This document shows, piece after piece, positions 52,183-60,013 of a DNA stretch of 64,000 nucleotides. Both the position numbers and the translations under genes were made by a program. The first letter of the stretch is position 1; each line of letters begins with the position of its first letter. The stretch spans positions 62,001 to 126,000 of the forward strand of contig NZ_ML219768.1 in the NCBI RefSeq assembly GCF_004765785.1, given 5' to 3'. The DNA comes from Halorussus ruber (GTDB taxonomy: Archaea; Halobacteriota; Halobacteria; Halobacteriales; Haladaptataceae). Under the pieces are notes generated by a model that was not told where the DNA came from, did not search any database, and saw nothing but the letters and a program-made list of their open reading frames with translations.

Positions 52183-53289
52183 GTGCCCACCGACGCCACC
52201 GAGACGCAGGCGAGCCAGGACCGCCGAAACAGTTGGATAGACCGCTCGCTCCTCGCGCTCGTCGGGGCCAGCGTCGCCGTCGTCTTCGCTGGCGCAATCG
52301 TTCAGGTCCGATACGGGTCCTACGAAATGACGCTGGTCGAGGTGGTCAAGACGCTCGTGAACCCGAACCTCCTGTTCGACCTCCAGACGTGGCGGGCGAT
52401 ACTCCTCGGCGAGTCCTTCCCGGAGATGTCGAACCAGTCGCTCATCGTCTGGAACATCAGGATGCCCCGCATCCTCGTCGCGGTGTTCGTCGGCGCGAAC
52501 CTCGCCGTCTCGGGGGCCATCTTCCAAGCGGTCACGCGCAACGAACTCGCCAGCCCCTACATCCTCGGGGTGAACTCGGGCGCGGGCTTCGCCATCCTGC
52601 TGGTCCTCATCCTGTTCACGGGGCTGTCGGCCTACGTCCCGCTGGTGGCGGCGCTGGGCGGCGCTGGCGCGTTCCTGCTGGTCTACGCCATCGCGTGGCA
52701 GAACGGCACGAGTCCGGTCCGGTTGGTCCTCGCGGGCATCATCGTCAACACCATCTTCAACTCGCTCCAGACGGGGCTGTTCTTCTTCGCGCCCTCGACC
52801 GGTGCCTTCCAGAACGCCCTCTCGTGGACCACGGGGTCGCTGACCGGCGTGGACTGGGAGCAAGTCCGCGTCATTCTGCCGTGGACCGCGGCCACGCTCA
52901 CCCTCTCGCTGGCGGGTGCCCGACAGCTCAACGTCCTGCTGCTGGGCGAGCGAACCGCCCAGTCGCTCGGCATGTCGGTCGAGCGCGTCCGGTTCCTGCT
53001 CTCGGCGGTCGCCATCGTCGGCGCGTCGGCCAGCGTCGCGGTCGCGGGACTGGTCGGCTTCGTCGGACTCGTCGTGCCCCACCTCGTCCGGACCGTGGTC
53101 GGGAGCGACTACAAGCGCCTGATTCTGGGGTGCATGTTCGCCGGTCCCGCGCTGATGGTCGCCGCCGACGTGTTCGCTCGACTGGCGCTCAGCCCCACGC
53201 AGGTCCCGGTCGGCATCGTCACCGGCCTGCTCGGCGGACCGTACTTCCTCTACCTGATGCGCAAGCACGGGAATCTCAGCGAGTTCTGA
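52183..53289 (+). CDS. FecCD-family ABC transporter permease for ferri-siderophore
   Basis: 368 residues from a GTG. A GGAGGA ribosome-binding sequence 6 bases upstream supports this start. About ten membrane helices, with the family motifs NIRMPRILVAVFVGANLAVSG, SPYILGVNSGAGFAI, GERTAQSLGMSVERVRFLL and GFVGLVVPHLVRTVVG. The ending LLGGPYFLYLMRK is typical of FepD/FecC. A single permease gene implies a homodimer. Divergent from the binding-protein gene across iron boxes 4 and 5. Confidence 0.94.
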   Translation: MPTDATETQASQDRRNSWIDRSLLALVGASVAVVFAGAIVQVRYGSYEMTLVEVVKTLVNPNLLFDLQTWRAILLGESFPEMSNQSLIVWNIRMPRILVAVFVGANLAVSGAIFQAVTRNELASPYILGVNSGAGFAILLVLILFTGLSAYVPLVAALGGAGAFLLVYAIAWQNGTSPVRLVLAGIIVNTIFNSLQTGLFFFAPSTGAFQNALSWTTGSLTGVDWEQVRVILPWTAATLTLSLAGARQLNVLLLGERTAQSLGMSVERVRFLLSAVAIVGASASVAVAGLVGFVGLVVPHLVRTVVGSDYKRLILGCMFAGPALMVAADVFARLALSPTQVPVGIVTGLLGGPYFLYLMRKHGNLSEF

Positions 53290-53334
53290 ACGTTCGACTC
53301 GACGGCGAGAACGACAAAACAGGGATTCTGTCCG

Positions 53335-54207
53335 TTACAGCGACCGCTTGGGGACGATTTCGGGGTCGGGGGTGTAGGTGACCGCGGCGTCCACCTCGAA
53401 CACGTCGGCCAGCAGTTGCTCGGTCACGACTTCGCGGGGCGGCCCCCAGTCGTAGGGTTCGCCCTCGTCCAGCGCGACGAGGTAGTCGGCGAACCGGGCG
53501 GCCTGCGCGATGTCGTGGAGGACCACCGCGACGGTGACGCCCTCCTCCTCGTTGAGCGTCCGGACGACCTCCATCACGCGCAACTGGTGGTGCAAGTCGA
53601 GGAAAGTGGTAGGTTCGTCGAGCAGGAGGACGTCGGTGTCTTGGGCGAGGACCATCGCAATCCACGCGAGTTGCTTCTGGCCGCCGCTCAGGTTCCCGAC
53701 CTCCTCGTCGCGGATCTCCTCGACGCCCGCGAGGTCGATGGCGCGCTCGACGGCCTCGCGGTCCTCGTCGGTCACCGAATCGAAGAATCCGCGATGGGGG
53801 TACCGACCGTGGTAGGCCAAGTCCTCGACCGTGATGCTCCCCGGGGAGTCGTTCTCTTGGGAGAGGAGGCCGAGTTCGCGGGCGAGTTCCTTGTCGCCGT
53901 ACTCCTGAATCGCCCGCCCGTCGAGGACGACCGACCCCGCCTCGGGTTCGAGGTGGTTCGAGAGGGCTTTGAGCAGGGTCGATTTCCCCGACCCGTTCGG
54001 GCCGACGAGCGCCGTGATTTCGCCCTCCGGCACGTCGATGCGGTCGCACTCCACGACCGGTTCCTCGGTATCGGGATAGCCGAGCGCGAGACTCTCGGCG
54101 TGGAGAACGCTCGCGGCGTCCGACTCGCGTTCGACCTCCCCGCCGTCGAATACTTGTCTGCTCGCTCGCTCCTCGGCCGTGTCTTCCGAATCAGAGTACG
54201 TGGACAT
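53335..54207 (-). CDS. Ferri-siderophore ABC transporter ATPase (FepC-like)
   Basis: 290 residues. After a disordered 45-residue leader come Walker A GPNGSGKST, Q-loop LLSQENDSPGSITVEDL, signature NLSGGQKQLAWIAMVLAQ, Walker B VLLLDEPTTFLD and H-loop LHDIAQAARFAD, all in FepC/FhuC form. It is convergent with the permease gene. Iron box 6 lies 50 bases before the ATG, and a GAGGAGGA-type ribosome-binding sequence lies between them. Confidence 0.94.
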   Translation of the reverse strand: MSTYSDSEDTAEERASRQVFDGGEVERESDAASVLHAESLALGYPDTEEPVVECDRIDVPEGEITALVGPNGSGKSTLLKALSNHLEPEAGSVVLDGRAIQEYGDKELARELGLLSQENDSPGSITVEDLAYHGRYPHRGFFDSVTDEDREAVERAIDLAGVEEIRDEEVGNLSGGQKQLAWIAMVLAQDTDVLLLDEPTTFLDLHHQLRVMEVVRTLNEEEGVTVAVVLHDIAQAARFADYLVALDEGEPYDWGPPREVVTEQLLADVFEVDAAVTYTPDPEIVPKRSL

Positions 54208-54256
54208 CAGGTATCACCGTTCCTCCTCGCCCCGCGAGCCATTGCTGGCCGAGATT

Positions 54257-54270
54257 TTAGGTGGCCCTAA
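54257..54270. promoter_or_regulatory. Iron box 6
   Basis: TTAGGTGGCCCTAA, one mismatch from the perfect palindrome, upstream of the ATPase gene. Confidence 0.72.
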
Positions 54271-54473
54271 AGAAAACGTTTTGGATTCGCGGACGGGTTG
54301 CGGGTCGAGGGAGAGCGAGGGGCGGTGGGCCTGCTGGCGGTGTTGCGCTCGACGGCGCTACTTCCTACGAGAGACCCGACTCCGCCGAACGGTGACGGAC
54401 GCGCGTCACGGATATGAGATAGAAATGTACGTCTTTAATATACGGTCCAATTCTATAGAGATGAATTTGGTTG

Positions 54474-55077
54474 TTACCGGTCAGTCTCTCGGCGGGAACG
54501 GGATTCGGTCGCCTCTCGTCGCTCCTCGACGGCGGGGCCGACCACGGTCCGCTCCGGTTTGTCGGCAGTTGCTCCCTCCGCGGCGACGTCTTCTCCTCGC
54601 TCGGAGCGAGCGAGACCGAACCGGCGGAGGGTCTTGCGAACGTCGCGGACGAACACGTACAGGGGAACGGAGACCGCGACGAGGAGACCGATGAGAACGA
54701 GATTCGCCGCGAGGAAGAGGTCCACCAATCGACCGACCGGCCCGAGCGGGGCGAGGACGCCCTCCACGGCTCATCGGAAGCGACCAGACACCGAACTCGT
54801 CGAGCAAGAATAGTCCGACGTAGAGCAACCCCAAGTTGAACAGCAAGAGGAACGGCACCGCGGCGTACCGAAGCCACGCGCTCATCTCCCGGTAGAAGTA
54901 GTTCGAAATCATCCAGTCGGGGACGCGGGTCATCGGCGTCACCGCCTGAATGTCCTTGAGCCAGTTGTTCTTCCCGCGCCCCGAGAGTCGCCCGGCGCGA
55001 CTCGTGATTCGCCGCTCGTGGGTGGCGAGCAGATGAACTGCTCGCCGTAGTACTCGCGGCAGAATCACGGGCGGCAT
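54474..55077 (-). pseudogene. Membrane protein gene split by a frameshift
   Basis: From ATG 55077 one frame encodes about 100 residues with a clear helix (WLRYAAVPFLLLFNLGLLYV) and ends its coding character at FGVWSLPMS. A second frame then takes over from a GTG at 54767, with helix LFLAANLVLIGLLVAVSVPL and YVFVRDVRKTLRRFGLARSE, to the stop at 54474. The first frame has no stop at the switch but runs on as Arg/Pro-rich shadow. A single-base indel near 54768-54785 would join them into one protein of about 200 residues. Alternatively an indel just upstream would end the first gene at the TGA (54771-54773). No family recognised. Confidence 0.6.
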
Positions 55078-55130
55078 GGGCGTTCGTTCGGGTCGGGAAC
55101 GTTGGGTTCCTTTCTGGTGGTAGAGTTTCC
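55066..55130 (+). repeat. Left direct repeat flanking the HEPN/MNT module
   Basis: GGGCGGCATGGGCGTTCGTTCG and onward resembles 56496-56560, which has GGGCGGCATGGGTGTTCG in the same orientation. Similarity is roughly two thirds over 55 bases by eye. The left copy includes the first codons (MPPV) of the frameshifted gene. Confidence 0.5.
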
Positions 55131-55198
55131 CTTCCCAAATCTCACTCGAAGCTCTGACCGTCGAGCAGTCCTCCTCTCGTTCGACGAGGTGCCAAACC

Positions 55199-55231
55199 CT
55201 TATATGGTGTGTAAACTATTACGTCTGATGT
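55199..55231 (+). promoter_or_regulatory. Promoter and dyad of the HEPN/MNT module
   Basis: TATA-like CTTATATGG is followed by GTAAACTATTAC, a palindrome GTAA-ACTA-TTAC, and a related GATGTAACA. These lie between TATA and the ATG at 55239. The wHTH of the first protein could bind them for autoregulation. Confidence 0.5.
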
Positions 55232-55238
55232 AACAAAG

Positions 55239-55898
55239 ATGCGCGTCGAGATACGACTGCCCCTCCCCGACGACCAGATCTTCAGGTACGAGGCGATGGA
55301 CGACATCCTCGAAATAGCGGCGCAGAATCCGACCGACGAGTTCACGAACAGCGAACTACAGGAACTCACCGGATTCGGCGGGCCGAGCGTCTCGAAGGCG
55401 CTCTCCCTGCTCGAAACGCTCGGACTAGTCGTCCGGCGCGACAGCGGTCGGAAGACTCTCTACCGAATCGAAGAGACGCGACTCCGCGAGGCCGACGACC
55501 CGCTTCTGGAGATTCCTCAAGCGGAGTTCCGGAAACCGCTCCGCGCGTTCGTGGAGCGAGTCACCGACGAGGTGGCGTCGGTCGCGGGAGTCGTTTGCTT
55601 CGGGAGCGTGGCGCGCGGCGAGGCCGACCGCGTGAGCGACATCGACGTGTTCGTGCTGGTCGAGGCCGACGACGAGTTGGTGCGCGCGCGCCGTGCCGTT
55701 TCGGACGTGAAGCGCGACCTCGAAGCGGAACCCATCGACGGCCAGCGATACGAGTTCGAGGTGTTCGTCGAATCCGACGAGAGCGCCCGAAATCGGGATG
55801 AAGACCTCCAGCCGATTCTCAAAGAAGGGATTGTCTTGTACGAGACCGAGACCTTCGACCGAACGAAACGTGACGTGTTCGGAGGAGAGGGCGAATGA
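55239..55898 (+). CDS. Winged-helix plus MNT nucleotidyltransferase antitoxin
   Basis: 219 residues. Residues 35-77 form a winged helix (FTNSELQELTGFGGPSVSKA, then LGLVVRRDSGRKTLYRI). Residues 115-200 are a minimal nucleotidyltransferase with GSVARGEADRVSDID (122-136), the Gly-Ser and Asp-x-Asp needed for metal and NTP. The next gene starts inside its stop codon (ATGA) and encodes an HEPN-like protein, so this fits an MNT antitoxin. MNT proteins neutralise HEPN toxins by AMPylating or binding them. The fused DNA-binding domain suggests it is also the operon repressor. Confidence 0.85.
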   Translation: MRVEIRLPLPDDQIFRYEAMDDILEIAAQNPTDEFTNSELQELTGFGGPSVSKALSLLETLGLVVRRDSGRKTLYRIEETRLREADDPLLEIPQAEFRKPLRAFVERVTDEVASVAGVVCFGSVARGEADRVSDIDVFVLVEADDELVRARRAVSDVKRDLEAEPIDGQRYEFEVFVESDESARNRDEDLQPILKEGIVLYETETFDRTKRDVFGGEGE

Positions 55899-56377
55899 CT
55901 TCGAACGAACTGGAGGAGGCACTCGGCGATGCGGAGGACGCCTTCCAGCGCAGGCCCGAGAATCCGGAGGTCGGATTGGAGTACGTCTCCGATTCGTCGG
56001 TCCTCCAGTTGCGGAAGGCGTGTCGGCTCCTCGACGCCGCGGGCTTTCTCCTCGACCGCAACGGCCACTTCACGGTCATCATCGAAGCGTCGTTCGTCGC
56101 CATCGAGCGGTCGATACAGTTCTACGTCGAGGAGAAGGGGTACGACGTCGCCGGTCAGCGCCACACCGAAGTTTACGACGTAGGTGTCCGTGCCGGGTTA
56201 TTCTCGCAGGACGTCGCCGACCGACTCGAAGCGCTCTGGGTCGAAAATCGGTCGGAGTCGTACTACCGGACGGGCATCGCCGGAGAGTATCGCGCCGAGA
56301 CGGTCGTCTCGCTCGCCGAGACGCTCCACGAGGAGGTCGTCGCGCTGACACGGACACGGGACTGCCTCTGCGAGTAA
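55895..56377 (+). CDS. HEPN-like toxin partner of the MNT protein
   Basis: 160 residues, nearly all helical: LRKACRLLDAAGFLLDRNGH and FVAIERSIQFYVEEKGY form the HEPN bundle. The active-site-like motif is RSESYY (R119 to Y124), which resembles the Arg-x4-6-His/Tyr motifs of HEPN RNases and their AMPylated Tyr. The catalytic His is not obvious, so assignment rests on the helical pattern and the coupled MNT gene. Confidence 0.72.
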   Translation: MTSNELEEALGDAEDAFQRRPENPEVGLEYVSDSSVLQLRKACRLLDAAGFLLDRNGHFTVIIEASFVAIERSIQFYVEEKGYDVAGQRHTEVYDVGVRAGLFSQDVADRLEALWVENRSESYYRTGIAGEYRAETVVSLAETLHEEVVALTRTRDCLCE

Positions 56378-56495
56378 TCGACTCCTCTGTAATTTAGATG
56401 CTCTCGTTCGGCAGCCGAACAAAAGGGAGAGATGTCGAAACGCCCATTTAGAGCCTTTAGGGTGTGAAACTGCCAAAATCAGGCGATGAGAGTGC

Positions 56496-56560
56496 GACGG
56501 GCGGCATGGGTGTTCGTTCGATACGCGAACGCCGAATTCCTTTTGGATAGTTCAGGGTCT
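56496..56560 (+). repeat. Right direct repeat flanking the HEPN/MNT module
   Basis: Degenerate copy of 55066-55130. On the minus strand it begins a short dead frame with the same MPPV start as the frameshifted membrane protein. The rest of 56378-56620 shows no gene. Confidence 0.5.
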
Positions 56561-56620
56561 AATACCGGTGTTCAGAAGACCACCTGAAATCAGTAGTTCG
56601 TCATACTCTCAGTGAACGAA

Positions 56621-57781
56621 CTACGACCGGGCACCGATAATCTCGAAGATTCGAGTTGCTCTGTAGTAGTTCTGCCGTCCCGACGTTCCGACCTCCTCCA
56701 GAACACCATCGTCTACCAGCCGATTCACGAGACGGTTCGCAGTCACGTATTCGCCTTCGATGGCCCCCTGTGCCTGTGAGATAGTCAAATAGGGACGCTC
56801 GAACAGGTACATTACTAACGGGAGGATGTTCTCCGAGCGAGCAGCCTGATATCGTTCCGTGTACTCCTCGCGGAGGTCGACGAGTTCGTTCGCTCGTTCT
56901 CTTGCCTCGACTGCCTGCGACCGAACACCTTCGAGGAAGAATTTCAACCACGGAATCCACTCGCCGCGCTGACTCACCGCGAGCATCCGGTCGGTGTACT
57001 CCTGTTTGTACTCGTTAAAGAACGAACTCAGGTAGAGGTACGGTTCAGGTAGCACCCCATCTCGTTGCAGGAGAAGGCTGATGAGCAGTCGACCGAGTCG
57101 GCCGTTCCCGTCGAAGAACGGATGAATTGTCTCGAACTGATAATGGGCGAGTCCTGCTCGGAGAAGCGACTGCATCGCTCGGTCCTCGTTCAAGTAGTCG
57201 AGCAACTCGGTCATCCGGTTTGGAACTGCTTCCGGTGGCGGTGGAACGTAGCGTGCCTCCTCAAGGAACGGTGTCCCGCCGATGTAGACCTGACCGTCCC
57301 GGTACTGACCGGGTCGTTTCTCTTCACCGCGAACGTCGGTGAGCAACCGTTCATGCATCGAACAAAGAAGACTCTCAGTTAATTCGGGAGAATCCTCAAT
57401 TTGCTCTCGGCCGTAATTGAGAGCGCGGAGATAGTTCTGCACCTCTTTGACGCCTTCGCGGTTTTCGTCCTGAACGAGCTGTTCGCCACCTGCCTCGTAC
57501 GCATACAGATCGGAAAGGGTGGCTCGGGTCCCCTCGATGCGGGCGGATTCGAGCGCCTCCTTTCGAACGAATGGTTCGATGAGGACTCGATTATCACCGA
57601 CGCGCGGACCGATACCCTTTAACTCGGCCACGGCGGCCGCAGCGTCGGCGACGGGTGAAAGTAGTTCGCCGGAGTCGAACTCTGGCGGTAACGGGTCGGG
57701 GTCGAAGGCAACGTAATTCGGTTTATCACCAATCGAGACCAAGCTACCGGGAGCGTCTTTTTCGAATGCGTCCCGTTCCAT
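56621..57781 (-). CDS. Fic family protein with N-terminal inhibitory motif and C-terminal winged helix
   Basis: 386 residues. Fic motif HPFFDGNGRLGR at 220-231, all catalytic residues present, so AMP-transfer (or similar) to a target hydroxyl is expected. An inhibitory-type helix with SARIEG (S79-x3-E83-G84) lies before the core, making this a class II self-inhibited Fic. YIGGTPFLEEARYVPPPPEA is the flap region. The last 80 residues are a winged helix (LTISQAQGAIEGEYVTANRL). Codons end in A or T much more often than in neighbours, suggesting transfer. TATA-like TTTTATACTT lies about 25 bases before the ATG, and the 71-bp array lies beyond it. Confidence 0.93.
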   Translation of the reverse strand: MERDAFEKDAPGSLVSIGDKPNYVAFDPDPLPPEFDSGELLSPVADAAAAVAELKGIGPRVGDNRVLIEPFVRKEALESARIEGTRATLSDLYAYEAGGEQLVQDENREGVKEVQNYLRALNYGREQIEDSPELTESLLCSMHERLLTDVRGEEKRPGQYRDGQVYIGGTPFLEEARYVPPPPEAVPNRMTELLDYLNEDRAMQSLLRAGLAHYQFETIHPFFDGNGRLGRLLISLLLQRDGVLPEPYLYLSSFFNEYKQEYTDRMLAVSQRGEWIPWLKFFLEGVRSQAVEARERANELVDLREEYTERYQAARSENILPLVMYLFERPYLTISQAQGAIEGEYVTANRLVNRLVDDGVLEEVGTSGRQNYYRATRIFEIIGARS

Positions 57782-57843
57782 TCTACCCGGTGTTGTAGTA
57801 CCAAGTATAAAAATGCCCGCACTACAGTTTCACTTTCCCCTTG

Positions 57844-58085
57844 TTTCTGAAGCTCACTTGCTGACTACCTTCATTGCTGTAGTAGAAAACAGGCAATCTC
57901 TCACGAAACACCGATATCTGAAAATCACTTGCAAACACTATTCACTACTGTAACCGAGTACGTGTAGTCTTTCACTAAACGTCTACTTCTGAAAGTCACT
58001 CTTCTACTGCACTCATCGTTGTAGCCACACACCTCTCAGTATTCGGCTATTCTTGTTTTCTGCAAATCATCCGATGTCGGGCATC
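57844..58085. repeat. Imperfect 71-bp tandem repeat, about 3.4 units, upstream of the Fic gene
   Basis: Units start at 57844, 57915, 57986 and 58057, exactly 71 bases apart: TTTCTGAAGCTCACTT, TATCTGAAAATCACTT, CTTCTGAAAGTCACTC and TTTCTGCAAATCATCC. A TTTCA-type half-site about 20 bases before each TGAAA makes a dyad (best at 57969-57995, CTTTCA to TGAAAG). TGTAGT or TGTAAC recurs in each unit and TTGTAGT again near the Fic promoter. This DNA is AT-richer than its surroundings. The 58086-58205 remainder has no gene. Confidence 0.75.
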
Positions 58086-58205
58086 GGTAGGCGAATTTCG
58101 CTGATGAGTTCGTTCGAGTATCGAACGAAGAGGAAGAATCTCGAAACACGAAATTAGAAACAAGAAGCTCTAAGGGGCGAGAAATTAGCGGGTGAGGCGT
58201 TTACG

Positions 58206-58278
58206 CGGGCGGCATGGGATTTGAACCCATGACCTCTTGGTCCGGAACCAAGCGTTCTGTCCGCTGAACTAGCCGCCC
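58206..58278 (-). tRNA. tRNA-Arg, anticodon CCG
   Basis: Acceptor GGGCGGC pairs with GCCGCCC, discriminator G. Anticodon stem-loop CTTGG-TTCCGGA-CCAAG gives anticodon CCG (reads CGG). T arm ATGGG-TTCAAAT-CCCAT. No intron, no encoded CCA. Confidence 0.96.
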
Positions 58279-58330
58279 TCGTACAAAGATACTCCGCTCG
58301 CAGGCTTAATCGTTGTGATAGCCGCAACTC

Positions 58331-58440
58331 ATAGGGATTATCGTAGCAAGTCATCGATTCGTGGGACTATTCTCGGCGTAATCGAGCGACAGCACTCCAC
58401 GCTAGTCAGTAACTCTCCGAAGTTCTACGATAATCCCTAT
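58331..58440. mobile_element. 110-bp MITE-like element with perfect 16-bp terminal inverted repeats
   Basis: Left end ATAGGGATTATCGTAG (58331-58346), right end CTACGATAATCCCTAT (58425-58440), perfectly complementary, enclosing 78 bp without coding capacity. The right end abuts the stop codon of the MATE gene. No clear target duplication is seen. Confidence 0.6.
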
Positions 58441-59918
58441 CAGTCCTCGGCGACGGCCGGGTCAGCTTCCGGTTCGGCCTCGACCGAGCCGTCGGACGAG
58501 TCGCTGTCGATGACGGCCTGCTTCCACGTCCCGCGGGTGAACCACGCCGCGGCGGCAATCGCGCCGACGATGTGGCCGAGCGCGACGCCGACCCAGATGC
58601 CCGTCGGGCCGAGCGTCGTCTCGAACGCTAGAATGTAGACCGCGGGCACGCGGATGACCCAGAGGGTGATCATCGAGAGTGCCATGGCGATTTTGGTGTT
58701 GCCAGCGCCTCGGTAGGCGCCGACCAGCACCTGAAAGATGCCGATGAAGGCGAACTCGACCGTCCGGATGCGGAGGTACTCCGAGGCGTACTCGACGGTT
58801 CTGGCGGCCTCGCTGGTGCCGGTCGCCATGAAGACCTCGACGATGGGTTCCGGGAAGAGCGCGGCGAGGAGTGCCAAGGCGAACATCACGCCAGCGCCGA
58901 CTTTGGCCGCGAGTTTGACCGCGCGCTCGGCCCGGTCGGCCTTGCCCGCCCCGAGGTTCTGACCGACCATCGTGTTCGTCGCCTTGCCGAGGCCGACCGC
59001 GGGGAGGAAGACCAGCGAGATGAGTCGGTTTCCGAGTCCGTAGGCCGCGATGACCGCCGGTTCGAAGGTGACAATCATCACCGTCAGCATCACCATCGCC
59101 AGCGCGCCCGCCGACTGTTCGAGCGCGGCGGGAATCCCGATGCGAACGATGTCCTCGATGTAGTCGAGGTCCGGCGCGAGGTGGTCGAGTCGAACGTCGG
59201 GGCCGGTGTCAGTGAAGAACAGCACGTACACCCCGACGAGGCCGCCGACGGCGCGCGCGAGGAGCGTCGCTATTGCCGCGCCCTCGATGCCCAGCTCGGG
59301 GACGAGCGCGCCCTCGATGCCGAGCGCGGGAATCGGACCCACGCCGAAGACGAGGACGGGGTCGAGGACGACGTTCAGGACGACCGTAATCGCCATGACG
59401 CGCATCGGCGTCCGGGTGTCGCCGTAGCCTCGCAGGAGCGCCGAGAAGGCCAGAAAGCCGAACATGAAGGGCAGTCCGAGGAAGAAAATCTCCATGTACT
59501 GCTCGGCCAGCGGGACGACCGTGTCGGCGGTGGCGGCGTCGCTCGGGAACAGCGAGAGCATCGGTCCCGCGCCGAAGTGGCCGACGACGCTCAGGAGGAC
59601 GCCGATGGCGACCACGAAGCCCAGCGTCTGGCCGCCGACCTTCCCCGCAGAGCCGTCGCTGTCCGCGCCCATGTACTGAGCGACCAGCGTGCTTCCCGCG
59701 ACGTTGAAGCCGCCGCCGAACGCGATGAGGAAGAAGATGAGCGGAAACGCGAGGCTAATCGCGCCGACCGCGTTGGCCGAGTACCGCCCCAACCAGAAGG
59801 CGTCGGCGACGTTGTAGGCGACCTGCAACAGTTGCGTGACCACGATGGGCCACGCGAGATGGAACAGCGGGCGTGCCAGCCCGCCGTCCGTGATTCCGTC
59901 AGACTGCGTCGATGTCAC
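58440..59918 (-). CDS. MATE family efflux transporter (paralogue 2)
   Basis: 492 residues, close paralogue of the MATE protein at 38336 (shared LRGYGDTRTPMRVMAITVVL, GLGKATNTMVGQNLGAGKAD, VRIGIPAALEQSAGALAM). Twelve helices are expected. The charged tail DSDSSDGSVEAEPEADPAVAED is shorter. No iron box is present in its upstream region, unlike paralogue 1. The stop codon TGA shares its first base pair with the MITE-like element's terminal repeat. Confidence 0.93.
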   Translation of the reverse strand: MTSTQSDGITDGGLARPLFHLAWPIVVTQLLQVAYNVADAFWLGRYSANAVGAISLAFPLIFFLIAFGGGFNVAGSTLVAQYMGADSDGSAGKVGGQTLGFVVAIGVLLSVVGHFGAGPMLSLFPSDAATADTVVPLAEQYMEIFFLGLPFMFGFLAFSALLRGYGDTRTPMRVMAITVVLNVVLDPVLVFGVGPIPALGIEGALVPELGIEGAAIATLLARAVGGLVGVYVLFFTDTGPDVRLDHLAPDLDYIEDIVRIGIPAALEQSAGALAMVMLTVMIVTFEPAVIAAYGLGNRLISLVFLPAVGLGKATNTMVGQNLGAGKADRAERAVKLAAKVGAGVMFALALLAALFPEPIVEVFMATGTSEAARTVEYASEYLRIRTVEFAFIGIFQVLVGAYRGAGNTKIAMALSMITLWVIRVPAVYILAFETTLGPTGIWVGVALGHIVGAIAAAAWFTRGTWKQAVIDSDSSDGSVEAEPEADPAVAED

Positions 59919-60013
59919 TATCCATTCTCAGAACCGCTTAGGATTTTAATGCTTTGGGTTGAAATTGGCGGCCAGCGTCGGGAAAAGAGCCGAATCGGTC
60001 AGCTACGCGACCG

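Noticed and set aside
57827-58066. Possible CRISPR array: roughly 27-35-bp similar blocks at a 71-bp period, the first resembling haloarchaeal repeats (GTTTCA, CCCTTG, TGAAGC).
   Set aside because: Blocks are far too divergent from each other, the intervals are also similar to one another (all contain a CTGTAG-like core), and no cas gene is in the window. It is a degenerate 71-bp tandem repeat.
58331-58440. The 16-bp inverted repeat as an ordinary transcription terminator for the second MATE gene.
   Set aside because: The loop would be 78 bases and no T-run follows. A MITE-like element explains it better.
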